A DNA stretch of 64,000 nucleotides from MFD02979-c5 sp963705385 (GCA_963705385.1 OY970075.1:930001-994000), one strand, 5' to 3'; counted from the first letter of the stretch, positions 26,125-36,308 are shown. The notes: generated by a model from the letters alone, not told the origin. Numbers and translations: made by a program.

Positions 26125-26355
26125 GTATGTGGCTCCTGCAATTTCATCAGTCAATGAGAGAACCACTACAGAAAACTCCAGCCTGAAATTTTTCACAGAG
26201 CTTGGCCTAATGAAATGGAAAGATAATTTGATGTTTGGTGATAGGTATGTTTGGTGAGCCTGTCTATGCGGCCTGTAAGAGCTTTTTTCCTAGGGTAGGC
26301 TGAGCCAAAGGTTGGTTGAAGTAGGTTAGGCAACAGTGTTTTTCCTCATTTACCA

Positions 26356-26709
26356 CTAACCAGCGTGTGCTACTAGCTTTTCTTTGATCGTGGCTTTGGG
26401 GATGGTACCTACTATCTTCTCTACTTCCTTTCCGTTTTTGAAGATGATAAGTGTAGGAATGCTCTTGACACCATAAGCAAGTGAGGTTTGTGGGTTTTTG
26501 TCTACATCTAGTTTGCCCACTACAAATTTACCTGCAGCTTCTTCAGCCAGTTCATCCATCACAGGGGCTAGCATTCGACAAGGGCCGCACCAGGTAGCCC
26601 AGAAGTCTACTAATACGGGATTTTCGTTTTGAATCACTTGTGCAAAGTTGTCATCGGTAATTTCTAAAGCTTTGGTAGTTTGTTCGTTGGCCATGTTATC
26701 AGCATTCAC
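26356..26709 (-). CDS. trxA: Thioredoxin
   Basis: The 117-residue protein is a classical thioredoxin with the active site WATWCGPCRM and the cis-proline segment VKSIPTLIIF. The N-terminus is about five to ten residues longer than usual: ATG 26709 (MNADNMANEQ) or an in-frame ATG at 26694 (MANEQ) could start it. It reduces protein disulfides in the cytosol and may donate electrons to the peroxiredoxin at 6078-6719. dnaE lies upstream on the same strand with its 3' end about 90 bases downstream of trxA's stop in coordinate order, so the two are separate units. Confidence 0.95.
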   Translation of the reverse strand: MNADNMANEQTTKALEITDDNFAQVIQNENPVLVDFWATWCGPCRMLAPVMDELAEEAAGKFVVGKLDVDKNPQTSLAYGVKSIPTLIIFKNGKEVEKIVGTIPKATIKEKLVAHAG

Positions 26710-26795
26710 AATGAAAAGTCGATTTAAAGTATCACAGGGGACATCAAATGTAAGAAAAGTTTATTACTCAAGCTAGCGCGCACAGCATTCATGAT

Positions 26796-29700
26796 TCATG
26801 CTTGGAGGCGATAAGCTATTCCTCCTATTTGGTGCAAGGCATCAAAAAATTCGTTGCTAGGGTTGATGCGGTAGTTTCTAGAAATTAATCCTACGCTCAT
26901 GGCTTCTTCAGGAGCAGCCACAGTTACTGTTAGTTGGCAAGCGCCAGGATGCTGTGTGATAGCTTGTTCAAGCTGCGTTGCCAAGGGCTCATTGATTTGT
27001 GTTACAGACAGATGGAGTTGTAGTGTCTTGCTCATTTTTTCTCTAATTTCGCTTAGTAGGCTCAATTTTCGGGGCTTAAACTCCCAGCTATCTTCCTGTT
27101 TGTAGCGCTCTAGTACACTGCCCATGATGTATACAAAAGTACCTTCTTGAAGCATGTGCTGGTTTTTGAGGAAATCTTCTCCAAACAGGTTTAGCTCTAA
27201 GGTACCTTCATAGTCTTCTACGGTAAACAGCCCAAAAGGCTTGCCATGTTTGCTTTGCCTGATCTTACACTCAGTAATGATACCCGCCAGCCGCACTTCT
27301 TTGCCTTTAAGGTTTAATACATTTTGTGTGTGGCAGTTGCAGAAGTGCTCGCGTTCCACTTTGTACTGATCTAAGGGGTGGCCAGAAATATAAAAGCCTA
27401 CCACTTGTTTTTCCAGCTTCAGCTTTTCCAACTTTTCATAAGGTGTACAAGGAGCTATATCAGGTTTTTTTCCGTAGCGAGCCGTAGACTCTTCAGTCAC
27501 CATAAAAAGAGATTGCTGAGCAGACTCCTTTTCTTGCTGCATCTGGTGCCCATAATGAATGGCTTTTTCAATCAAAGAATCTTTACTGTTTTCAGCGTGC
27601 AGGTATTGCCTGCGGTGGTAATATGGAAAGTTGTCAAAAGCCCCGGCCATGGCCAAGCTCTCAAAGGTTTTTTTGTTGACTGCCTTGAGATTTACTCTTT
27701 CAGCAAGGGAAAAAATATCTTGGAAGGGTTGGGCACCTTTTCTTTCAAGTATGATGGCTTCTACAGCAGCCTCGCCCACACCTTTGATGGCACCTAAGCC
27801 AAAGCGAATTTGCTGCGCTTGATTGACATCAAAGCTGATGTCACTCTCGTTAACATCAGGGCCAAGGACTTTGATGCCTTGCCTTTTGCACTCATCCATA
27901 AATAGAGTAATCTTGTCGATGTCGCCTTGGTTATGGGTCAACACCGAAGCCATGTACTCAGCCGGGTAGTGTGCCTTGAGATAAGCAGTTTGGTAAGCCA
28001 ATACAGAGTAGGCAGCTGAGTGAGAGCGATTAAAGCCATACTGAGCAAACTTCTCCATCACATCAAATACTTCTAGGGCCTTGGCTCTAGCAATACCATG
28101 CTTTTCTTGGGCCCCTTGAACAAATATCTCTCGGTGCTTAGCCATCTCGTCAACTTTTTTCTTGCCCATGGCCTTGCGTAGCAAGTCAGCCGCACCTAGG
28201 GTATAACCTGCCATGATCTGGGCTGTTTGTATGATCTGCTCTTGATAGACCATAATGCCGTAAGTGTTTTTCAGGATGCCTTCTAGTAAGGGGTGGGCAT
28301 AATTGATCTTTTCTTGGCCGTGTTTTCGGGCAACAAACTGGGGAATAAACTGCATAGGACCTGGTCTGTACAAGGCATTCATGGCAATAAGGTCTTCAAT
28401 GTTGTTGGGCTTGAGCTTGACGAGCCACTGGCGCATGGGCTCTGATTCAAACTGGAAAGTAGCAATGGTATCACCTTGTTGGTAAAGCGCAAACGTTTTA
28501 AGGTCATCTAAAGGGAGGTTATCAATATCAATGCGTTTTCCCTTGTTTTTTTCAATAAGTGCTAATGCATCTTTGATGATGCTCAAGGTTTTAAGTCCCA
28601 AAAAGTCCATCTTCAGCATACCCACACGCTCTACTACAGAGCCGTCATATTGAGTAACCAATAAGTCAGAATTTTTATCAGACTTGACAGGGATATAATT
28701 CATCAGATCATTGGGAGCAATGATGATGCCTGCTGCATGGATACCTGTATGCCGGGCAGAGCCTTCGAGCGTCTCAGCAAAAGAAAGCACCTTGCCTTCG
28801 GGCGAGCTTAGGTCGTTTTTCAGTGCAGCGAGCTCTGGCACTTCGGCAAAAGCTTGGGCGAGCGTGGTGCCTGGCCTTTCAGGGACGAACTTAGCCATGC
28901 GGTTAGACTGGTCTAAAGGTAAGCCTAGAACACGTGCTACGTCACGGATAGCAGATTTAGCGCCCATGCTACCAAAAGTAATAATCTGGGCAACTTGGTT
29001 TCTGCCATATTTGTTTACCACATACTCAATTACCTTTTGCCGTCCTGCATCATCAAAGTCAATGTCAACATCTGGCATTGACACGCGTTCTGGATTCAAA
29101 AACCGTTCAAAAAGTAAGTTGTAATGGATGGGGTCGATGTTGGTAATACCAATGCAATAGGCTACCACAGAGCCTGCTACAGAACCTCGGCCTGGCCCAA
29201 CAACTACGCCCAATTTCCTAGCAGCACTGATAAAGTCTTGTACAATTAGAAAATAGCCAGGAAAGCCCATTTCTTGAATGATGGCTAGCTCATAGTTGAC
29301 GCGTTCCTCGAGCATAGCAGTGACAGTCCTATACCGCTGCTGGGCTCCCTTAACTGTTAAGTGCCTAAGGTAGGCGCCTTGGCTGCTAAAACCTTCGGGC
29401 ACCTGGAAGATAGGCAGCAGTATATCTCGCTCTAAAGAAGGAGTGTGGATTTTTTCGACAATCTCTTGCGTATTTTCCAAAGCCTCTGGTAGGTCTGCAA
29501 AGAGCGCTGCCATTTCCTTGGGAGACTTTAAGAAGAACTGGTTGTTCTCAAAGCGCATTCTATTGGGATCATTGTAATCCTTACCTGTTTGCAAACACAG
29601 CAAAATGTCTTGTGCAATGCTATCTCGCTGCTCCACGTAGTGTACGTCGTTGGTAGCAATCACTTTTGCCTGGTGCTTTTTTGCCCATTTGAGCAACACC

Positions 29701-30248
29701 TTGTTACACTCATCTTGTTCTTTCAGGCCATGACGCTGCAACTCGATGTAATAATCTTCCCCAAAGATGTCTAACCACTCCAAAAAGTGTTTTTCAGCTA
29801 CTTCCTCTCCCCTGCAGAGGATAGTCTGGCACAGCTCGCCTGCCAAACAACAACTAGTAGCAATCAGCCCCTCTGCGTGTTGTCTAAGTAACTTCTTATC
29901 AATTCTAGGCTTGTAGTAATAGCCTTCTAAAAACCCTAAGGAGCACAACCTGGACAAATTCTTATAGCCTACTCCGTTTTTAGCCAGCAGCAACTGGTGA
30001 TAGCGCGTTTTGTCTTTATGATCATGCATGTCAGGGGCGATATAAAACTCGCAGCCGATTATCGGCTTGACTCCCTCTTTGTTGGCAGCAGCTACAAAAT
30101 GCGGCACACCAAACATGTTGCCGTGGTCGGTAATGGCCAGTGCATGCATGCCTAGTTGCTTGGTCTTAGCTATTAGGTGGTTGATTTTTGCTGCTCCATC
30201 TAGTAGTGAGTATTGGGTGTGGCAATGTACATGACAGAATGTGCTCAT
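26796..30248 (-). CDS. dnaE: DNA polymerase III subunit alpha
   Basis: The 1150-residue protein is DnaE. It starts with a PHP domain (CHVHCHTQYSLLDGAAKI, then AITDHGNMFG), followed by the C-family polymerase core with GPGRGSVAGSVVAYCIGI and the catalytic aspartates in PDVDIDFDD (about 403-411), fingers, helix-hairpin-helix, and an OB-fold near the C-terminus (VRLAGIITECKIRQSKHGKP). It is the replicative polymerase of the chromosome. Length and domains are those of DnaE1 enzymes, and no proofreading exonuclease is embedded. It ends 86 bases before trxA's 5' end region and starts a gene-poor stretch upstream. Confidence 0.97.
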   Translation of the reverse strand: MSTFCHVHCHTQYSLLDGAAKINHLIAKTKQLGMHALAITDHGNMFGVPHFVAAANKEGVKPIIGCEFYIAPDMHDHKDKTRYHQLLLAKNGVGYKNLSRLCSLGFLEGYYYKPRIDKKLLRQHAEGLIATSCCLAGELCQTILCRGEEVAEKHFLEWLDIFGEDYYIELQRHGLKEQDECNKVLLKWAKKHQAKVIATNDVHYVEQRDSIAQDILLCLQTGKDYNDPNRMRFENNQFFLKSPKEMAALFADLPEALENTQEIVEKIHTPSLERDILLPIFQVPEGFSSQGAYLRHLTVKGAQQRYRTVTAMLEERVNYELAIIQEMGFPGYFLIVQDFISAARKLGVVVGPGRGSVAGSVVAYCIGITNIDPIHYNLLFERFLNPERVSMPDVDIDFDDAGRQKVIEYVVNKYGRNQVAQIITFGSMGAKSAIRDVARVLGLPLDQSNRMAKFVPERPGTTLAQAFAEVPELAALKNDLSSPEGKVLSFAETLEGSARHTGIHAAGIIIAPNDLMNYIPVKSDKNSDLLVTQYDGSVVERVGMLKMDFLGLKTLSIIKDALALIEKNKGKRIDIDNLPLDDLKTFALYQQGDTIATFQFESEPMRQWLVKLKPNNIEDLIAMNALYRPGPMQFIPQFVARKHGQEKINYAHPLLEGILKNTYGIMVYQEQIIQTAQIMAGYTLGAADLLRKAMGKKKVDEMAKHREIFVQGAQEKHGIARAKALEVFDVMEKFAQYGFNRSHSAAYSVLAYQTAYLKAHYPAEYMASVLTHNQGDIDKITLFMDECKRQGIKVLGPDVNESDISFDVNQAQQIRFGLGAIKGVGEAAVEAIILERKGAQPFQDIFSLAERVNLKAVNKKTFESLAMAGAFDNFPYYHRRQYLHAENSKDSLIEKAIHYGHQMQQEKESAQQSLFMVTEESTARYGKKPDIAPCTPYEKLEKLKLEKQVVGFYISGHPLDQYKVEREHFCNCHTQNVLNLKGKEVRLAGIITECKIRQSKHGKPFGLFTVEDYEGTLELNLFGEDFLKNQHMLQEGTFVYIMGSVLERYKQEDSWEFKPRKLSLLSEIREKMSKTLQLHLSVTQINEPLATQLEQAITQHPGACQLTVTVAAPEEAMSVGLISRNYRINPSNEFFDALHQIGGIAYRLQA

Positions 30249-31214
30249 AGGCGTAACTGATAGCTGTAGACCTTGATTAAGGTGTTGGATTTCGACACAA
30301 TAAAATTAGCAATAACCAGTGAGAGGAGAAAACTTTAGAGATAATGGGTTGCTTCCTAAATTTCCCATCCTAGATTTGAAGCCTGAAGGTTATTTTAATG
30401 GTTCAAGTCTTATAGTTTTGGCCTCAGACTTAGAAATCCTGAATAATACTTTTGAGTAAACCTTGATAAAGCTCTGAAAGAAACTGTTATTCATTCATAG
30501 CAAATTACTCTCAAAGTATTTATTCCTGTTAACCTCAATAAACCATGCGTCTACTTCGAAGTATGAACATAAAAACCTGGCTACCTGTTGTGCTGATAGG
30601 TTTGCCCTATCCTTACAAATTGTTTGTAGCAAGGATAAGCGCAGGGCCCAATAGAGCAGGATGTACAGACAGCAGGCTCTAGTCATAGTCAGGCTACTAA
30701 CAACAAAGAGAATAAAAAAAGCTAGTCCTTATGCAAGAAGTCAAACCTAGGATAGCTTCTAATAGTTTTTTAAAAATTACCCTTCACTACCAAGGATGCA
30801 AATGCAAGCTTAAGAGACTTTTTTGTATCTGCTAAGTCTTTGTGTGGACAAGGTAGCTTGCAAGGAAAACCGCAGGAAGAAGGAAAATATGAGCTTGGCT
30901 TAGACGACAGTTGTATTGCAATACTGGCACTTGATAAGCCTATTGATCTAGAAAGCTTTAGAAAAGGAGAACCCGCCAAACTCATCATGAGATACCAACC
31001 TGAGGACAGGGCCACTGCGGGGGAAGAAAGGAAAATTTTGGTTAATTAGGTTATAGTAGTGCAAAAAGATGCACAAAAGGAAGTGCTGCACAGCGAGGAG
31101 CAGAAAATTAAGATACGTGTGAAGGCAAAAAAACCAGAAAGATGAAAGGGGGTTAACACCTCTCTTTTGAGCATTTTTCTACTTTAGGACTCGCTATAGT
31201 AAAAAAGTTGGCAC
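30249..31214. other. Gene-poor stretch with an unidentified open-frame remnant
   Basis: This 966-base gap between dnaE and ftsY has no gene I recognise. On the plus strand a frame is open from 30774 to 31049 (about 91 codons, no ATG start) and reads like protein: YELGLDDSCIAILALDKPID and PAKLIMRYQPEDRA. On the minus strand 30495-30686 a 63-residue frame is open (LSAQQVARFLCSYFEVDAWF). Neither matches a family known to me; both may be gene debris. Confidence 0.35.
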
Positions 31215-32153
31215 TTACTTACTGAATAAGGATGCTACAAAAGCGTGCCGGTCAAAGACTTGTAAATCTTCTACCTGTTCACCCACGCCAATGTACTTTA
31301 CAGGTACTTGAAACTGATCTGAAATACCAATCACTACACCACCCTTGGCAGTGCCATCGAGCTTGGTAATAGCCAGGGAAGTTACCTGGGTAGCTTTGGT
31401 AAAAGCCTCGGCTTGTACCAAAGCATTTTGGCCTGTACTGCCGTCCAGCACCAACAAAACTTCATGTGGTGCCTCAGGTATAAGCTTTTGTATAGTCCGC
31501 CTTATCTTAGCCAATTCGTGCATTAGGTTCACTTTGGTATGCAACCTACCTGCTGTATCGATGATGATTACATCGGCCTGAGCGCGCAGTCCTTCTTGGA
31601 TCGTTTCATGGGCTACAGAAGCTGGATCTGCATGCATCCTGCATGCCACTACGGCCACGCCTACGCGCTGCCCCCATTGCTGCAACTGCTCTACAGCTGC
31701 TGCCCTGAAAGTGTCTGCGGCGCCCAAAATTACTTGCTTGCCTGCTTGCTTGTAATGAGCCGCTAGCTTACCGATTGTTGTAGTCTTGCCCACTCCATTG
31801 ACACCGACCACCAGTATCACATAAATCCCTTGGCTATCAGCTGCACTTTGGTGTTCATGAGTAGGCGCTTCTAACAGGACAGCAATCTCCTCTTTCAATA
31901 TTCGGTCTAGCTCTGCGGTGTTAAGGTACTTATCGCGGGCCACGCGTTTTTCAATGCGTTCAATGATTTTTACGGTCGTGGCCAGGCCTACATCAGCTGC
32001 AATCAATAGCTCCTCTAGCTCATCTAGCACCATTTCATCTACCTGTGCTTTGCCTGCTACTACTTTGCTAAGCTTAGTCCAAAAAGCTTGTTTAGTTTTG
32101 GCAAGTCCTTGGTCCAGCACTTCCTTCTTGCCTTTTGAAAAGAATCTAAACAT
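31215..32153 (-). CDS. ftsY: Signal recognition particle receptor FtsY
   Basis: The 312-residue protein has the SRP-type NG domain: a helical N region followed by the GTPase with G1 GVNGVGKTTTIGKLA, the DTFRAAAVEQL motif, DTAGRLHTK and the TKLDGTAKGG specificity box, ending with VGEQVEDLQVFD. It lacks the long acidic A domain of E. coli FtsY, which is normal for Bacteroidota. It docks SRP-ribosome complexes at the membrane. Upstream on the same strand lie DUF4295, rpmG and rpmB, the conserved Bacteroidota cluster. Confidence 0.96.
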   Translation of the reverse strand: MFRFFSKGKKEVLDQGLAKTKQAFWTKLSKVVAGKAQVDEMVLDELEELLIAADVGLATTVKIIERIEKRVARDKYLNTAELDRILKEEIAVLLEAPTHEHQSAADSQGIYVILVVGVNGVGKTTTIGKLAAHYKQAGKQVILGAADTFRAAAVEQLQQWGQRVGVAVVACRMHADPASVAHETIQEGLRAQADVIIIDTAGRLHTKVNLMHELAKIRRTIQKLIPEAPHEVLLVLDGSTGQNALVQAEAFTKATQVTSLAITKLDGTAKGGVVIGISDQFQVPVKYIGVGEQVEDLQVFDRHAFVASLFSK

Positions 32154-32283
32154 TTTTGAAGGGACAAATAAGAATTGACTTTAAAATAAAAAAGTCCCAT
32201 GAAGAGACCAACTGGATAACCCGTACTAACTTTTTATTCGTCTAGGGGGAACAACCCGATGCCTAAACAAGCCAAAAATATAG

Positions 32284-32442
32284 CTATGCTTTTCGGGCTA
32301 GGACTTCCTTGACTGCTTCACTAGGTACAATCTCTTCTTTAAAGGTATAGGCGCCTGTCTTGGGCGAACGTATAGCTCTGATGACCTTGGCTAAGTTCTT
32401 GCTACCTGCTTTTTGAAGCGTTGCTATTACTTTTTTTGCCAT
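32284..32442 (-). CDS. DUF4295 small basic protein
   Basis: This 52-residue frame (MAKKVIATLQKAGSKNLAKV, ending EVLARKA) runs from ATG 32440-32442 to TAG 32284-32286. It is the short lysine-rich DUF4295 protein that in Bacteroidota sits between rpmG and ftsY, and that position holds here: rpmG ends 5 bases upstream of its start codon. Its function is unknown; context suggests a link with the ribosome. Confidence 0.85.
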   Translation of the reverse strand: MAKKVIATLQKAGSKNLAKVIRAIRSPKTGAYTFKEEIVPSEAVKEVLARKA

Positions 32443-32447
32443 GGTGA

Positions 32448-32633
32448 TTATTTGATTTCTTTGTGGATGGTATACTTTTTTAAGATGGGGTTATACTTTT
32501 TTAGCTCTAGGCGCTCTGTGGTATTTTTCCTATTTTTTTCTGTTGTGTAGCGAGATATACCAGACAATCCACTCTTTCTGTGCTCTGTACATTCTAAGAT
32601 AACCTGGACTCTGTTGCCCTTTTTACTTGCCAT
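32448..32633 (-). CDS. rpmG: 50S ribosomal protein L33
   Basis: The 61-residue protein begins MASKKGNRVQVILECTEH and contains GISRYTTEKNRKNTTERLEL and YNPILKKYTIHKEIK, the L33 pattern. The zinc-ribbon cysteines are mostly absent (one Cys), as in the C-minus type. It is part of the large ribosomal subunit and lies between rpmB (39 bases upstream) and DUF4295 in a short operon. Confidence 0.95.
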   Translation of the reverse strand: MASKKGNRVQVILECTEHRKSGLSGISRYTTEKNRKNTTERLELKKYNPILKKYTIHKEIK

Positions 32634-32672
32634 AATGCTATCAACTTGTATGCGTTTACTACCTATCAGCCG

Positions 32673-32924
32673 CTAGCCAATACAATTCTTCACTAATTTA
32701 TCTTGCTTTTTTGCCTCTCTGAGTACAGTACTGATTCCTTTCTTATTGATAGTTCTCAAGGCAGAAGCAGAGACCTTGAGGATAATCCAAGCGTCTTCCT
32801 CAGGAATATAGAACTTCTTCGTTTGAAGGTTAGGGTAAAACCATCTTTTGGTCTTGTTGTTGGCGTGCGAGACGTTATTACCTACGCGAGGCCTTTTACC
32901 AGTAATTTCACAGATCCTTGCCAT
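32673..32924 (-). CDS. rpmB: 50S ribosomal protein L28
   Basis: The 83-residue protein opens with MARICEITGKRPRVGNNVSH and has ANNKTKRWFYPNLQTKKFYI, the typical L28 signature, then LKVSASALRTINKKGI. It heads the rpmB-rpmG-DUF4295-ftsY cluster on the minus strand. L28 binds near the E site of the large subunit. Confidence 0.96.
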   Translation of the reverse strand: MARICEITGKRPRVGNNVSHANNKTKRWFYPNLQTKKFYIPEEDAWIILKVSASALRTINKKGISTVLREAKKQDKLVKNCIG

Positions 32925-33162
32925 TTTTAGCTCATTTTAGCATAGTGTGCAAATATAGAGTAGCACGCCTATTATTCAAAATTATATATACATCCCGCCC
33001 TTTACAGAATAGTTTTTTGTGCATACTCTGCTCCACTTAGAAGGGCACCTGCACACATGCTGTTGTGCGATTTCAACGAAGAAATCCCTGTGGCACAAAG
33101 GAAAATAGTTACTTACGCTTCTAATAGTGAGCTAACGCTTGACAACTTAATAAAACAATTAT

Positions 33163-35550
33163 CTAAAATGGATAGCCTATACCAATGTTAAAGACGGCCT
33201 GGTCTGGCAGTCCCAAGTGTCTGTTGAAAGCAATCTTCTTACCAATAAACCGCTGCCCTACAGGTCTCGAAGGGTCATATACCTTAAGGCCTACGTCAAA
33301 TCGCAGTACAAAAAACTCAGAGTTGAGCCGCAAGCCTAAGCCTGTTCCTATAGCGATGGTTTTGTAAAAGCCTTGGAAGCTAAACTTCCCGCCTGGGCGG
33401 CTATCATCGTGTAACATCCAGACGTTACCTACATCTACAAAAAGTGCCCCCTCGAAAAAACCAATTAGCTGCTGTCTTAGCTCTCCACTTCCTTGCAATA
33501 ATAACTCTCCTGGCTGCTCCAGATGAGACTTCCTATCGTCTTTTTGAGGAGGAGCATAAGTTCCTGGGCCAAGGCTACGCGGAGACCAGGCCCTGATGCC
33601 GTTGCTACTGCCTGCAAAGTAATACCGATCATAAGGAAGGAATTTATTTTCACCATAAGGGTTTGCTATCCCTGCATTAAAACAATAGGCAAAAAGCGTG
33701 CTAGCGTAAACAGGTATGTGTTGGCTATAGCCAATTCTAAACTTTACATATTGATAATATGCCAGTCGTTTTGCGAGCTTGCGCAGATCTAAGAAGTTTT
33801 GAAGCGTCCCTCCACTCTCAAAAAATATCTCTAAAAAAGAGTAAGATAAATCTGTCAGTGACTTAGGCTTTTCGAAAAAGATAGCCTGAAAAGATAGGTG
33901 GCTTACCCAAGAAGGCTTAAAAGTTCTGTGTAAACTATTACCCTGCTTTTTGAGCTCATCAAGCCGTTCCTGGAATTTTGGGCTTATTTCTTTGGTATCA
34001 ATCAAGTCAAGTTGAAACGGTACAACCTCATAAGCACCACTTCCGAGGCCTTGCCAGGCGTAGCTGATGTAACTCTTTAAAGTACCCTGCGTGTAGCCTG
34101 GGCGCTGTGTAGAGTGATACCCTAAAGAAAGCTTTGTCACAGGATCAAAGCGACCTAAATAAGCCTGGGTCTTGTCCTTCAAAGGCAGCAAGAATTGTGG
34201 CCAAGAGAGCGAAAGATCTATGCCTAATGCCCGGCTACTAACAAATCCCTGCTTGTCTGTTATGGCTGATACACCTTCAAGGCCAAGGTTGGTAGCTAGT
34301 GCCAAAGTCTCCAGCCTGCCAAAAAGATCTCTGCTTTTTAAAGTTAACTTATAAAAGGGCCTAGTCAGCCAATGGCTTACTTGCAGACCTAGCTCATTAG
34401 CAACTTGATACCGATCAAGAAAGCTTGTATGTATATGCGTGATTAACTTGTCTTCTTCTAGGGTGTCGTGGGTAATGTTGACATACTTAAACATGTTTAG
34501 GCTAGACAAGCGCCGCTGCGTTTCAAGCATGTCTTCCTTGCTGTAAAGTTGTGGTGGGTGGAGCGGTATCTTTTTAGCAAGGGACGCGGGGCTGAACTGC
34601 TGGTCCCAAACTCTAAAGGTAATACCGTCATAGGTACAAACGTGCTCTTTTGCATCTTCTCCTGCCTGGTCTGCATCTACTGAAACTTCAACTTGGTTTA
34701 TATGGAAGATAGGATGTGGTTTGCCGGTTGAGGGAGTATCAACGACGGTCTCTATTACCACAGCTTTATTGATAGCTGTAGTATCTATCTCAAACCGCAC
34801 ATATTGCCTATTGAAGCTAAAATAGCCATGGTTACTCAGCAGCTCATAAATACGCTCTCTTTCTTGGCGCAACACCTCTTGGTCATAGTAATTTCCTTTT
34901 TTAAGCAGACTTTGTTGTTGATGGTCTTTCAACAGCTTCTCAACAGCCTTGTCCGGCGTATTGAGCCTTAGCTCGCCAATACGGTAAGGTTGATTTTCTT
35001 CAACCTGATAGGTAACAATAACTTTTTTATCACGAGACTTTACCTCGCTGCTTACTTGGGCGTCAAAGTAGCCTTTGGATTGGAGGTAACGCAAAAAGTT
35101 TTGTTCTGTGAGCACTGTTAGTTGAGGGCTATAAATTACAGGCGGTTCTCCCCAACGCATGAAGAGGTTGCCTTCTTGGAGCAACCTTTTTCGCCTGTTG
35201 ATCTTTTTGTCTCGCCTTTTTTGGAGACGCTGTATTTTTTGCTCTTCTACTGCTACTGCAATCTGCTGATCAAAACTTTCTTCTATTTGAACAATCTCCT
35301 GCTGGATAGCGACCTCGTCAAGACGTTTCTTTCCTGTCTGATATAACCACAACAAAAAGGGCACTCCTAACCACTTACTGTTGCGCTGCTGCTGGTAGTA
35401 CTGTCCTAACCTTTCCTTACTTACTTTTTTAGTACTTTTGATTTGCTGCTTGAACAATAGCTGTTCATGCTCCTTCAAAAGGCGCGTATTCACACAACCT
35501 GACAACAAAGTAGCCGTGATAAGAAGGTATAGATAGCATGTGTATCTCAA
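33163..35550 (-). CDS. tamL: TamL: lipoprotein-type TamA/BamA-family outer-membrane assembly factor
   Basis: The 795-residue protein starts with a lipoprotein signal (LLITATLLSGC, Cys19), then a charged helical stretch, POTRA-like segments (QNFLRYLQSKGYFDAQVSSE, and the one ending LLSNHGYFSFNRQYVRF), and a C-terminal barrel of the Omp85 superfamily with FLPYDRYYFAGSSNGIRAWS and the terminal strand FNIGIGYPF ending in Phe. The VRGF-like motif of BamA is present as IRAWSPRSLG. A lipidated TamA is the Bacteroidota form TamL. It would insert or shape outer-membrane proteins. It starts divergently, overlapping the methyltransferase start by 13 bases. The partner TamB is not in the window. Confidence 0.88.
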   Translation of the reverse strand: MRYTCYLYLLITATLLSGCVNTRLLKEHEQLLFKQQIKSTKKVSKERLGQYYQQQRNSKWLGVPFLLWLYQTGKKRLDEVAIQQEIVQIEESFDQQIAVAVEEQKIQRLQKRRDKKINRRKRLLQEGNLFMRWGEPPVIYSPQLTVLTEQNFLRYLQSKGYFDAQVSSEVKSRDKKVIVTYQVEENQPYRIGELRLNTPDKAVEKLLKDHQQQSLLKKGNYYDQEVLRQERERIYELLSNHGYFSFNRQYVRFEIDTTAINKAVVIETVVDTPSTGKPHPIFHINQVEVSVDADQAGEDAKEHVCTYDGITFRVWDQQFSPASLAKKIPLHPPQLYSKEDMLETQRRLSSLNMFKYVNITHDTLEEDKLITHIHTSFLDRYQVANELGLQVSHWLTRPFYKLTLKSRDLFGRLETLALATNLGLEGVSAITDKQGFVSSRALGIDLSLSWPQFLLPLKDKTQAYLGRFDPVTKLSLGYHSTQRPGYTQGTLKSYISYAWQGLGSGAYEVVPFQLDLIDTKEISPKFQERLDELKKQGNSLHRTFKPSWVSHLSFQAIFFEKPKSLTDLSYSFLEIFFESGGTLQNFLDLRKLAKRLAYYQYVKFRIGYSQHIPVYASTLFAYCFNAGIANPYGENKFLPYDRYYFAGSSNGIRAWSPRSLGPGTYAPPQKDDRKSHLEQPGELLLQGSGELRQQLIGFFEGALFVDVGNVWMLHDDSRPGGKFSFQGFYKTIAIGTGLGLRLNSEFFVLRFDVGLKVYDPSRPVGQRFIGKKIAFNRHLGLPDQAVFNIGIGYPF

Positions 35551-36308
35551 ACTTTAGTCCCTTTAAAAAACTTTCTAACAAGCAAGCAAAATTTATAAAA
35601 AGCCTACGCTTAAAAAAGCACCGCCAACAAGAAAATGCTTTTGTAGTAGAAGGAGCTAAAAATGTAAGCTTATTGCTCGATGCTCCTTATACCATACACC
35701 TTGTAGTAGGGACGCCTTCCTTTCTAGCTTCGCACAGTACACTTTTGCAGAGGCGTGATGTAGCAGTGCTTCAAGCAGAAGAAGCTAACCTAGCCGCGTT
35801 AGGAACTTTTAAAACCAATAATGCAGCCTTGGCTGTAGCACGCATACCAGCCCCTCCACCCCTAGAAGCCAATAGGAATGCATGCGGTCTTATATTAGAC
35901 GATATTCGCGATCCAGGCAACTTGGGGGCTATCATCCGCGTAGCAGATTGGTATAATATTCCCAGCCTAGTTTGCTCTCCAAACACCGTGGACTTATACA
36001 ATCCCAAAGTCTTACATAGCAGCATGGGCTCATTTACACGCGTAAAGGTGTATTACAACCATCTTCCTGACTACCTTAGTAGCGTCTCCTTGCCTATTCT
36101 GGGAACATTTACAGCAGGCGACAACGTCCATCACACTCCCCTACCCAAGCCAAGCTTGATTGTGATTGGCAATGAATCTCATGGAGTCAGCCAAGGAGTG
36201 CTGCCTTATATCCAGCAACGCATTAGCATTCCTCGCTACGGCCAGGCAGAATCGCTCAATGCTGCCATGGCTACCGCCATTGTGTGTGACAACTGGCAAC
36301 GACAATGA
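35538..36308 (+). CDS. SpoU/TrmH-family RNA 2'-O-methyltransferase
   Basis: The 256-residue protein has an N-terminal substrate-binding part (LSNKQAKFIKSLRLKKHRQQ and AFVVEGAKNVSLLLD) and the knotted SPOUT domain with the three family motifs: LILDDIRDPGNLGAIIRVAD, IVIGNESHGVS and ISIPRYGQAESLNAAMATAI. The first Arg/Asn and the NExxG motif are intact. It probably methylates ribose in 23S rRNA (RlmB type), less likely tRNA. The start ATG overlaps the tamL start by 13 bases on the opposite strand; there is no later ATG before the domain, so the overlap is real. Confidence 0.92.
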   Translation: MCISNFSPFKKLSNKQAKFIKSLRLKKHRQQENAFVVEGAKNVSLLLDAPYTIHLVVGTPSFLASHSTLLQRRDVAVLQAEEANLAALGTFKTNNAALAVARIPAPPPLEANRNACGLILDDIRDPGNLGAIIRVADWYNIPSLVCSPNTVDLYNPKVLHSSMGSFTRVKVYYNHLPDYLSSVSLPILGTFTAGDNVHHTPLPKPSLIVIGNESHGVSQGVLPYIQQRISIPRYGQAESLNAAMATAIVCDNWQRQ

